Made by a program: the position numbers and the translations under genes
The notes under the pieces: model-generated
What the model was told of the DNA's origin: nothing
The model's input: only the letters and a program-made list of their open reading frames with translations
Databases searched by the model: none
Shown here: positions 51,801 through 61,521 of the stretch, one piece after another
Position numbering within the stretch: the stretch's first letter is position 1
Layout: every line of letters starts with the position of its first letter
From: Apus apus
Lineage: Eukaryota > Chordata > Aves > Apodiformes > Apodidae
Direction of reading: 5' to 3'
Length of the DNA: 64,000 nt
NCBI RefSeq assembly: GCF_020740795.1
Contig: NC_067289.1
Coordinates: 21,224,608-21,288,607, forward strand

Positions 51801-54800
51801 TGTTAAGTCAGGTACAGTTATGGACAGATCCCAGACTGGATATGGGGAGGATCTGGTATAGATATATGCCAGTAAAAGCCTGGACTGTGAATGGCGTTGG
51901 CTGCAAAGACAGAATGGAAAGATCTTTTAAGGTCTGGTGTTTTATTTAGTCCTCAATAATTTGTGAAGAGAAATCCCCTGTGCAAAGGAAATGTTTTTAA
52001 CACAGAACTAGAGAAACTAAAGAATACAGTGATTTGGGTATTGTGTTTTCACAAAGCTTCTTTAGTTGCATGCTTGATACCAAATTTATGTCCATGGAAA
52101 TAATGTGAAGTATATTTTTGCATATTGGGTATGCCATCATAATTAAATCAATATGTGAAATCAGAATTAATTACTTGTACTGTCTCTATAGTCATAACTT
52201 GCACCACAATAGCAAATGCTTTAAAGAAAAGAAAGTAGTGAATTTAGTGACATACCATAGCTGAACATCTGCAAGCACATCAGAGGTGAAAAATCCTGGC
52301 TTTTCTTCTGCTGCAGCTCCGGGAAACGTACTCCAAGAGCGGAATTGCTTGTCTCACTGGGGAGGAAATTGGAAATTTCATCCAAAACTTGGATCTAAAT
52401 GAAAGTGAAGACAGAGCAGCTGACCCCTGTTGGCAAGTAAAGTGGCACCTGGGAAATTTAATTAAAAAGGTATTTGGGAACTGATTCTCTGAACAATGTG
52501 TTGGTGATATTAGAATTTAAGGAATCCTAAGAGCAGAAAAAAGGGGGGCTCTCAGATTGTTTTGTTGCAAACCAGTAGTCAAGCCACAGCTTCAGCTGCA
52601 GAGTGCTTGTGCTGAAGCCAAAACAAAACCTATGGCAGTGGTGTCACTAGATTCAGGAAATAATAAAGCAAAGACAATCAGGTTTTACTAAGTGAATTTC
52701 ATTGATAGGTTGGCTTGTCTGAAATACCTCAGGGTAGAATAGTTTGACTCAAGCTTGTTTTCTTCCTGACCATACAGATGATAGGGCTAGCAGAGGTGTC
52801 ACTGGCTCTTTAGAAATACAGGGAGACTGGCATGAAAATGAGATGATGTTTAACACAGGGAGAGGAAAAAAGGTGCCTGAGGAACAGTCTGGTCATGAGC
52901 TGTGTAATGTATCAGGGGAGGAAAGAACAAGTGAGCACAAGGCATCGGGCACAGCACCTTCCTAGCTCAGCATTCAGAGAACACCAGCTCCTGTGTGACT
53001 TAACATACAATACTTGTAACTTTGGCTACAGAGAAGAAAATCACCCTGGCTGAAAAGTCAAAAAGGCTAACATTTTCTGCAGTGCTTTTCAAAATCCCAT
53101 CTCCACCATGTAAAAAAGTTCATCCATAAAAAATCACTTCTGGCTGAAATTTACCTGGCAAATCTTGTAGCCCAGAACAGGTCTTCTATTTGTATTCTGA
53201 GATCTTGTCTCCTCTGGTGGAAGTTCTGCCAGTAAAGACCCTGAACTTCTGCATAAAGAAAACATTATTTTATTTACTGGACATTAACACATCTACTATA
53301 CCTGCTAGCTCCCTGATGGCTTAAAAAAAGATAGCCGGGGTGCCAGAAATAACAAATTATGATAATGATCATAACAACAACAACAAAAAACATGGATGGC
53401 TAGATAAACAGAAATATGACAGGGCAGAACCCATCAGAAAGTGGGAGAACAAGGCTCCTCTTAGTAACCCAGGTAAGTTCTCTGAAACCATCAGTTTGCT
53501 GCAACTGGACTACCATGGGTAACCAAGCATTCCAGTAGTCAGCACAAAAGAAGGGGGATGCACAGAGTAAGATAAGCTGATATAAGAGTTTAGATAGATA
53601 AATAAGTAGAGGTAGAAAAATAAATGACATTTAATTTCTCAGCACTAAGGTCCCACAGAAGTGCATCCTGCCAGGTGTTCTGCAAATGGAAGCTGGTGCT
53701 TGTACACTGTATCCCTTATTTGAGAAAAGCCCAGATGGTTAAGCTGTCTTGAAAATGCTTTCTGTGTATTTCATTACAAAAAAAAGATGTAAACGTATAA
53801 ATACTTTTTTTGCAACAAATGAATAGGCTTGTTTTGCTTGTTGATCGGATCCCACACCTGTTATTCATGAGTGTGAGAAAGGAGTGTCTTTTTCCTGCAC
53901 CTATCAGTTTCAGTGACAAACTAATTCTTTTTCTCCATGTTTGTTGGCAGATGATGTCAAGAAGCTTCGAGGAAAACATTTCTGCACTCAATGGTATTCT
54001 AATCATTTTATTAAGTGGCAAAAAGGAGCTGCTACTGGCACCTGATGCGTAGCGACTCGAGGAATTTGTTTAAAGTGCAGAAAACACTGAATAGGATCTT
54101 GTACTGACAGCAAGTCAACAAAAAAAAATATGATTATTTATTACTAGAAGGCAGATTTTCAGGAGCCAGAAATCTGGTCAAGTGGTTAGAGCAAGGTAAC
54201 CAAGGGGGATGCAGAGGATTTGGCTTCTAACCTCAGTCCCACAGTGTTATGGGGGCATTTAAACAGTTTGTTCTTCTGGGAACAAGCAGCACTGAGCTGC
54301 TCTGTGCATAGATGGATGGAGGAATAGCTCTGCTGAAGCTCCTACAGCTCTAAACATGTTGAGAAAAAGCATTACAACCTCCAAGTGGCAATTCAGAGTA
54401 AAAACTGAATACTTAACCTTAAAGAATACTGATAATGAATATGAAAATTTGGTGCTGTAGGTTATTTAAGTTGCCTGCTGATAATTTTGGGGTGGGGGAA
54501 GGAGAAAAAGAAGAACAAAAAGACATGTACAGGCATTTCAAGGAAAGTAAGAGCGAAAGAGAAATTTGAGGCTCATTAGCCAGTAAATAGCATCCAGTCT
54601 CTGACTTAGCCAATTAAAATCAGGTCAGATGGGACAGATGTGTTTACCAGGTGGCAGACGTGCCTTCTCACATCCTTGCTTCTAACGTGAGGTTCTGTTT
54701 CTGGTCCTTCCTTAGCTGAAAGAGCCCTGTCACTGTCACACACGGAGGGGCAGCAACCCCGCAGTCCCAGCACCAGGATCGCGGCACATCTTACGGGCAA

Positions 54801-56027
54801 CAGCAACAGGAAGAATTCCCTGTCCCCACGCAGTAAGGAAAACCCATTAAAACCAGTTAAAGATCACAGAAATTACTCTCTTGTTGCTAGCCTTGTGCTT
54901 ACATACACTTTTTAGTACTTGTACTGAGTTAACAGTAAGAAACAAATAATTAAAAAAGTCGTCTTGCTCCAGACAATGTTTTTTCTTCAGCTAATTCTTG
55001 CAGAAGAGGGAGAAAGCCTGTTCCCTCTGGGTACCTCCCTAACATTTCCTCTGGAACCTCCATTATGGGGAAAAAGGAAAAATCCTTCTTCCTATTGTTC
55101 AGTTTTCCTCTTTTCTTTCCTTTAATTTCCTTCTGTTAGTTGCATGAGTCCCAGCTGCTGTGGTGACAGACCTATTAGAAACGTGAGACAGAAACAGGAG
55201 AGACTTGACATTCAGGCCGGATTAATGAAAGGCTTGGGTAGGGTTTCTGCAGCTTTGGAGGGTGCCAGACACAAATGGGTATTTTAACTTGGGTATCAGA
55301 CACAAATGGGTATTTAATGTTTGTTACTAAGTAACAACATGATGATTTTTTCCTCTTATTTAGGAGCCCAAAAATGAAAAATAAAGATAGTTTATGTGAC
55401 TTCCCACAGAGCTAAACAACTTAATTCTGGACATTTAAATTGTTTTGAGAATGGACCCAGCAGCTGCTGGGGAGAGCAGGTTCCCTTTTTTTGTTAAAAA
55501 CCAGACTCCCTGATTAACAGACACTGGGCTTCACTACCTGGCTTTTAATTTAATAATTTCTCTCTTTTTTTTCTCAAGTAGATTCCTCACCCAGAAGAGG
55601 GAGTGGACAAAAAATAAACAACTGGGAATCCTCAAGGAAAGGCCACTCTTTCCTTTACAACGTGGAGCTGAGAAATGGAGAGTTGGTGATACCCCAAACG
55701 GGCTTTTATTACATCTACTCACAAACTTATTTTCGTTTTCGTGAAAATGAGAACGAGGATTCAGATTTGTTGACACAGATCAGGAACCCCAAACAGCTTG
55801 TCCAGTATGTTTACAAACTGACTAATTACCCAGAGCCCATTTTGCTCATGAAAAGTGCAAGAACGAGCTGCTGGTCTAAAAAGGCAGAATATGGACTTTA
55901 TTCCATCTATCAAGGTGGGGTGTTTCAGCTGAAAAGAGAGGATAGGATTTTTGTCTCTGTCAGTAATAGTGACATAGTTGACATGGACAAAGAAGCAAGT
56001 TTTTTTGGAGCTTTTATGATTGGTTAA
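48401..56027 (+). CDS. TNFSF10: TNF superfamily member 10 (TRAIL), complete, five exons
   Basis: Five exons (48401-48523, 52317-52469, 53951-53993, 54716-54832, 55582-56027) splice in frame, with intron phases 0, 0, 1, 1, to 293 residues (human 281). The product is a type II membrane ligand that trimerises and triggers apoptosis through death receptors. A short cytosolic tail precedes a transmembrane helix (about residues 12-36) and a stalk. The TNF homology domain starts at about residue 129 (AAHLTG) and ends GAFMIG. Cys242 in SCWSK corresponds to human Cys230, which binds zinc at the trimer axis. Sequons lie at N69 and N101 in the stalk. The loop after YFRF is about six residues longer than in human. 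The ATG aligns near the human start and is preceded by an in-frame GTG that is ignored. Confidence 0.96.
48524..52316 (+). other. TNFSF10: TNFSF10 intron 1
   Basis: A 3.8-kb intron that starts inside the CpG island and ends at a CTTCTGCTGCAG acceptor. No repeat or exon was recognised. Confidence 0.85.
52317..52469 (+). CDS. TNFSF10: TNFSF10 exon 2 (residues 42-92, stalk)
   Basis: Encodes YSKSGIACL, an acidic stretch with an N-E-S sequon at N69, then DPCWQVKWHLGNLIKK. It aligns with the human YSKSGIACFL and PCWQVKWQLRQL segments. The donor is AAG|GTATTT, phase 0. Confidence 0.95.
52470..53950 (+). other. TNFSF10: TNFSF10 intron 2
   Basis: A 1.5-kb intron ending TGTTGGCAG. Nothing else recognisable was seen. 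Confidence 0.85.
53951..53993 (+). CDS. TNFSF10: TNFSF10 exon 3 (residues 93-107, 43-base micro-exon)
   Basis: Encodes MMSRSFEENISALN plus the first base of the next codon, matching human MILRTSEETISTVQ. N101-I-S is a sequon. The acceptor is TTGTTGGCAG and the donor is G|GTATTC. The exon is too short to be found as an open frame and was placed by homology and phase. Confidence 0.9.
53994..54715 (+). other. TNFSF10: TNFSF10 intron 3
   Basis: A 0.7-kb intron ending CTTCCTTAG. Nothing else recognisable was seen. Confidence 0.85.
54716..54832 (+). CDS. TNFSF10: TNFSF10 exon 4 (residues 107-146, stalk to first strand)
   Basis: Encodes a Ser/Pro/Gln-rich stalk end and then STRIAAHLTGNSNRKNSLSP, which aligns with human RVAAHITGTRGRSNTLSSP and starts the TNF homology domain. 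The part before RIAAH is poorly conserved, and the human QQNISP glycosylation site is absent. The donor is A|GTAAGG, phase 1. Confidence 0.92.
54833..55581 (+). other. TNFSF10: TNFSF10 intron 4
   Basis: A 0.75-kb intron ending in a T-rich tract and CAAGTAG. It carries the 19-bp direct repeat listed separately. Confidence 0.85.
55266..55315. repeat. TNFSF10: 19-bp direct repeat in TNFSF10 intron 4
   Basis: cagacacaaatgggtattt occurs at 55266-55284 and again at 55297-55315, identical and 31 bases apart. A flanking gggtat is partly shared, so this looks like a tandem duplication that has since diverged in part of the unit. Confidence 0.9.
55582..56027 (+). CDS. TNFSF10: TNFSF10 exon 5 (residues 146-293, TNF homology domain)
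   Basis: Encodes most of the receptor-binding jelly roll: INNWESSRKGHSFLYNVELR, GFYYIYSQTYFRF, ILLMKSARTSCWSK (C242), EYGLYSIYQGGVFQL, DRIFVSVSN and ASFFGAFMIG before TAA. The loop after YFRF (RENENEDSDLLTQIRNPK) is about six residues longer than the human one. Confidence 0.96.
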
Positions 56028-57000
56028 AAGGTGAAAAATATACTCCAAAGGACCCGGTTTAGCTAGTCAGGACCAGCTTAAAATTCTATAAAATAGGGGA
56101 TGACAAGTGAACACTAGCAATACCAGCAACATGAGAGTCCCCTTTCTCAGCTCACTCAGCACCAGGTCCAGCCGCTCCCAACACTCTCTCAAGAGTCGGG
56201 AAGGAGCAGCAGCATCTGGCTGCAGCTGGATGGCCATGCTTCAGGCAGGCACCAGCCCTATGGCTTGCTGCCCAGCCAGGCTGGGGCCATGCTAGGATTT
56301 CACACACCACAGGTGATACCTTCAGCCAGAACCCCAGGCAGGTGAGGACTCACCACCACCCCTGCAGAGATGCTCCACACCAGCTCGGTCACGACAGGTG
56401 AGATGGAGGATTCTTCAGTACCTCAGCTCCTGGAAGGAGATTTTGCTAGTACTGCTTCCCAGATGCCCATGGAATTATTTTGGAAGTTTTTGTTTCAATC
56501 TTCAGTTATACAAAAGTTGAAAGGCCATCAGAGGCTCAAACTGCACGTCTTCATCTCATCTAACAACGCACTTAAGCACCTAATTAATTTTAAGCACACA
56601 AACAGTCTGGCTAAAGCAGGGTATTTACATGCTTGAAATTAAGTATGTGCTTAAGCATTTCTCAGGATCATGGCTCAAGTAAACACATTAGTCTGTCTTA
56701 ATCAGAATATTGTACATAAAAACAGCTGCTGAGATGGCACAGGTGATGTTTAGAAATCAACCAGTATTTTGATCAGTGCATGATGATAGTGCCCATTTAT
56801 TTAATTGCTGGGCTGCAAAGATTTCACCAGGCTTCCAGTAGGGCCAGTAATGTGGTTGCTTGTTACACTTGTTGTCAGCAAGTATTTGATTCAGAAAGAA
56901 AAAGGTGTTTTTCTGTAAATACTGAATTCTATTAGACATCTGCCACAAATTAAGCATGACATGGCTCTTCCATGTTTATTTGTACTGGCCTGTGTTTGGT

Positions 57001-57036
57001 ATGTAATGGATGTAATGTAATGGAGATGTAATGGAG
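57001..57036. repeat. Short imperfect tandem array
   Basis: The motif atgtaatgg or a close variant occurs about four times in 36 bases within the putative TNFSF10 3' UTR. Confidence 0.75.
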
Positions 57037-57231
57037 AATAACACACCCTGATGACTAATATTTTAAGGAAAACATACACAACTATCTACTTAAGAGCTGC
57101 AATTTGGGTAATGCTGTTTTGATTTTTATTTTGTGTTATAAATGGAAAATTTTCATAACTTTTTTTTTAAACCATACTTTTTTAAAAAAACTGCACACTA
57201 TGTTTTTTAACTATGAATAGAAGTATTTTAT

Positions 57232-57247
57232 ATTAAAAGAAAATAAA
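57232..57247 (+). terminator. TNFSF10: Candidate poly(A) signals, TNFSF10
   Basis: ATTAAA (57232-57237) and AATAAA (57242-57247) lie close together and are followed by a G/T-containing stretch (gctgtgggg). They would give a 3' UTR of about 1.2 kb. Confidence 0.45.
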
Positions 57248-57260
57248 GGAAAAAATATTT

Positions 57261-60200
57261 GCAAGTCTAAGCTGTGGGGATAGATCCACAGCAGAAGTCA
57301 GGGAGCATAAATCAGCATTGTCAGGGGAGCAATATCAGTTTGCACCATGAACACATTTTGTCCAGGTTCAAGGAAAACACTGTAGGGGGCAGGAAGGGTG
57401 GAAGTGAAAAAAATCAAACTGGAGGGAAAGGAAGACAGTTGTTATGTAAATGTTCCTTAACAGAATGATGGCTGGTCTTTTTTTGCTACCCTAAGGTTAC
57501 CGTGGGAACCCTCACATTCACCTCCACCTTGAAGTAATTCAATCACTGCACAGCCCTTGCACATGGGCCTCTTGAGTAAATGTGCAGCATTCATCTTACT
57601 ACTCTTGTCAATGAGAGGAAATTAATAGACACAAGCCCCTGCATTTATTTTTTCATTCAGAAAAGCAGTTGGTTCACTTAAATACCTGTGTTTGAGCAGC
57701 AAGAGAAGAATTTCAGGAATTACCCTCCTTTTGTCAGGTTAGGGCAAAGAACCACAGTGCCTTAAGCATAAAATTATCAATTTTAACTTTTGCTTGTTAC
57801 TATAATCTAACATGTTTTCAGTGGTCATCAAGTGTGTGAAATTCTTCATTACTTACTGGAGCACTTGGGTTTGTCTCCGTTCTCAAATGATGAGTTTTAG
57901 CAGAGGACAGAAAATATTTCTGCAGTTTTCTGATTGCAGTATTTAATTCAGAAATGTTTTGCCTGCCAGAAAAGGCTAGGGAGAACAAAACCATTCCCTA
58001 CACCTCTGGAGATCTTCTATATTGGCAAAATTACTTCTTGCAAATGGACCAGGCTTTTCAATCCCAGCACACTGACCCATCTTACCAGGCTTGGGGGTTT
58101 TATTAGCAATTTATTATATAAAAAAGTTAATTTTTTAAAATTTATTTTTTTTAGAAATGTATTTTAGGATCTTATTTGAAAGAAAACTTACTAGAACTGT
58201 GAAAAAGTGTTTCAGATTTACTGGTGGCAGCTTAAGAGTCAGAAACCCTCCCTGTGGCTAAGAACAATTTGCATAACAGGAGTGGCTGCTAGAAGGGACT
58301 GGAGGGAAACCATGGGGACTGCAAACTGCAGCTGATGCTGAGACAAACCATCTGCACGGATTATTTTGCTCCATGTTTTCTCCTCAACTCTCAAGATGTA
58401 ACACCATCTCCTCTGTCACGTGGGGAATGCTCTCTGGCATTATCTTCCTTTTTTGTCTAAATATCCATGTTCCTGGGCTCTGCACACAGAGCTTATCTCA
58501 ACAGGCATCACACTGAATACTTATGTTCCATTTCTGAATAATCCAAAGCATGCTGGCCAGACATTGTCTTGGGAGAGATTAGTAAGCAATATCAGAAAGG
58601 ACATCTTTGAAACGAGTGGGAAAATATAGTAAACTCTGTGTACATTTGCACCTGAATCATACTTTTCATCTCACTTTACCTTTCTCATGGCGAATGTAGC
58701 AAATTTTTATTTGTAGCTGTAGCAGGTTGTGGTAACATGTACATATTGTAAATTTTCTACATGCGTTTTGTATAAAACATTTTTAGTAAATAGTTATTTA
58801 GTCTTGCAGTGGTTATTGGTGTTGTCCTATGGCTTCCACAACCACAACCCCATCTGAAATAACCTCTCTGGCATCAGTTAGTTTCAGTTATAATCATGAT
58901 TCCATAATCGTTAAGTGCCACAAGTGGTGGCAACACGAAGGACATGCTGCAAGCCACAGAGCAGTGCCATGTTGTGTAACACCACAAAAGTGGCTTCCAG
59001 ACCCTAGCTGGTGAACAGTATCTGGACGGAGTACACTGAAGACAAAATGATCTCATTAGGGACTACAAAACCCTTCCCTCAAGGTCCTTCTCATGTTTCT
59101 GGGCTTTGGCAATTACTTAAGCACTGGGAAATCTGTTCAGTATGGAAACATTCCTGTCCATCATCAAACTCTCCAGTAGAAGATCTATTGAATTCCTAGG
59201 GACAAGGGCCATTTACACAGATGTTGTAAAGCAGCAGTAAACTGGATATCACATGATGTTGAAAACAAAAGTCCCTGCCCCAACAGCAAACACGAATGCT
59301 GTTTGGTCTGTTCGCTCCACTTCCAAATTTGTCCAACCAAAAAAGGGTAGGAAGCCCAAGGGAACTTTGGAAACTCGACAAGATGTGAAGGCATCACCTT
59401 CCCTGGCCCCCAGCCCTGAGATGAGAGAGGGGCTGGTTTTGTCCTGCCTGTGCAGCCAGGGGCCACAGCTGGGGCAGCAGCAACTTGCCACAGCAGGGAA
59501 CCTGGCTGCTCCCAAGGGACAAACCCCCAGGAAAACTGCCCCCACTCTCAAGGGCTGTTCCACCTCCTCATGTCTCCTTTTGACATGGCATTCCCTTAGC
59601 CGCTCCCAACACTATCTTCTCCCTGTACTGGCCTCGGGCAGCCTCCCATATACCCATTTTACACCCTGCACATCTATGTGATGAACAAAGGATGCTTTGC
59701 CTTCCTAGTGCACTCATAACCTCCATACATTTTCCCCAGGGTTTGTGTTAGGCTTTATGTGGAAGAGATGGGCATGTCTCAAGGCTTGGCCATCAGACTA
59801 GTAGGTCTGGGGTCACCAAACCCCACTGGAACCAGTACGGCATTGCTGGGGAGGAGCAGCCCCGGCCACCACAGCCCTAAATTGCAGAGATATCCACAGG
59901 TTTTCAAAAGACATTATTACTTTCATAGAGACTGTTTTGCTTTCTGCAGAGGCTTCTCTCTTTTCTGGTGTTTCCATGGGAAAGAGGACATGCCAGTTAA
60001 CTGGGTTTTATTGTACCTTTCAATAATACATAGACATGAACTTCTATTTTTTGCCTGTCTTTGCCTTAATAAATTTAATTATTATTGTTTGTATTGCAGC
60101 AGTATTCACTGCCTAAGCAGGATCAGGGATGCATTTGTTGTACTCTATGTGAACACTTAAAAAGCCTGATTCAGACACTGAGATTTTGAGAATTTTAGTT

Positions 60201-60545
60201 TTCAGATTACATCTAAATATTAGGGTCTAAGACAAGATGGAATGTAATGATCAATAGAAAAATGCTAAGCACACTGAGACAAGATTTTAATCCCTCCAGG
60301 GCACCTTGTGCCTTTCAGCAACAGAAATGGAAGATAGATGAGGATATTGTTCAGTCTCATCCAATTTTCAGAAATTGGGGGGGTTTAATATAGAGTTACA
60401 TGGAAGTTTAGAGGAAATTTAATCAGAACCATCCAAAATTTGCCTCTCCATAACTCTTTCTCTATATTAACAAACTGAAATTACATCCTCTGACACATGT
60501 TAAAAATAATTACTTTTCCCCTGTTTACCAGGGTACCACAGTTAC
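57261..60545. other. Region between TNFSF10 and the minus-strand exons
   Basis: No exon was confidently recognised. Downstream exons of the minus-strand gene described next could lie here, but I could not support any by splice signals and phase. There are short open frames on the minus strand at about 59.2-59.5 kb without recognisable content. Confidence 0.4.
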
Positions 60546-60843
60546 CTGCCTGACCACCACAACACTGCTGCTTTGTAATGCCATGTCTTTTCCACTGACA
60601 TTCATAATCCAAACCTCTAGATAGATGTTTCCATTAATTTCTTCTGAAAGATTTAGGGGTGCCATCAAGTTGGGACATTGGGGTGGGACAGAAAAGCTGT
60701 CAAAACCCTTGTGGTCAGTGAGACAGGGCTGCAGCTTACAGCAGAAGCCTGTTGGTTTAAGCAGCTTCCCATTTTTACAGACTGTTCTACCAGAGTCAAT
60801 ATAAATCACACTCCTAGTCTTTGATGCACATAATACTTCTGCA
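60546..60843 (-). CDS. Exon B of the unrecognised gene: cysteine-rich segment
   Basis: The acceptor is GTGTCCAG|T, with a weak pyrimidine tract. The donor is GGCAG|GTAACT, phase 0. The 298 bases are open throughout and encode SVIYIDSGRTVCKNGKLL, TGFCCKLQPC, PPQCPNLMAPLNLSE and NIYLEVWIMNVSGKDM. The last part has the alternating hydrophobic pattern of beta strands. Confidence 0.5.
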
Positions 60844-61521
60844 CTGGACACATCCATGTAGATGACACAGCATCAGTAAACATTAGGGAATCTAAAGTAG
60901 TTCAACCTGCCTTTCAGAAACTAGCAATTTAAGTACAATAGAATCCAACTGCACAAATCCCTCCTCAAGATACTTCTGATTTTTTTTCTGATTGTGAACT
61001 ATTCAGCTCTTACTATTTTCCGTGTGCACTGAGTCATGGGTATTTAGCCCATATAACTACTGGATGAAGACAAAATGGATTAACTGCTGGTGAATTGACC
61101 CAAGTTATCACTCCCCATTTAACATGAGAATTATCAACAAGAAGGCATGACCAGGAATAATTAACTGTGCAATCCCATCCTGCATGTTCTGGCACTAAAA
61201 GAACTCAAGTCCTAATGGATATTAATAAACACATGTAAAGTCAGAAGAACATCTCCATCCAAAGCCAGATCAGCTTTGAGTCAAAACCTGCAGACCTTAT
61301 TTAGAAGGAATGTCCAATGATATTTTTTAAAATGCAGGATACATCTCCTGTTATTCTTATATTATGTATTATCTATGTACTTTTAACACAGAGGAAACAT
61401 ACCTGTGACTGAGGAACCGTGGTCTCTCCCCGCAAGGTGAACAAGTTGAACCAAGAGGGACATCGGTGCCCAGGGAGGGGCAGAGCAGCACGATGAGCAG
61501 AAACACGGCGAAAAGCTCAGC
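60546..61521 (-). CDS. Unrecognised secreted or membrane protein, partial, two exons
   Basis: Two minus-strand exons, 61521-61403 and 60843-60546, have good splice borders and join in frame (phase 2 into one leftover base) to about 138 residues. The first opens with a hydrophobic stretch, LFAVFLLIVLLCPSLG, that looks like a signal peptide and is followed by a CSPC motif. The second carries LCASKTRSVIYIDSGRTVC, a GFCC motif, four further or adjacent cysteines and two sequons (NLS, NVS). The start codon must lie in an exon to the right, and the 3' part of the gene lies to the left or was missed. I do not recognise the family. Low repetitiveness, cysteine spacing and phase agreement argue that it is real. 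GHSR, expected beyond TNFSF10, is a seven-pass receptor on the other strand and does not fit. Confidence 0.5.
60844..61402 (-). other. Intron between exons A and B
   Basis: A 0.56-kb intron with a GTATGT donor. Nothing else recognisable was seen. Confidence 0.4.
61403..61521 (-). CDS. Exon A of the unrecognised gene: signal-like peptide
   Basis: The acceptor is CTGTTTCAG|GCTGAG, the donor is CACAG|GTATGT. The 119 bases read AELFAVFLLIVLLCPSLG and then TDVPLGSTCSPCGERPRFLS. No in-frame ATG exists between the upstream stop and the acceptor, so the exon is internal. Confidence 0.5.

Larger units (their letters stand above)
56028..57260 (+). other. TNFSF10: TNFSF10 3' UTR
   Basis: Non-coding sequence after the stop, extending to the poly(A) signals near 57.24 kb. 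It holds an AU-rich nonamer ATTTATTTA at 56795-56803, a type of element known to destabilise cytokine mRNAs. It also holds a short array of atgtaatgg units at 57001-57036. The end is inferred. Confidence 0.5.

Noticed and set aside
60546-60843. Resemblance of the GFCC motif to HAP2/GCS1 gamete fusogens
   Set aside because: A four-residue motif is not evidence of homology, the surrounding cysteine spacing does not match, and HAP2 is generally reported missing from vertebrates.
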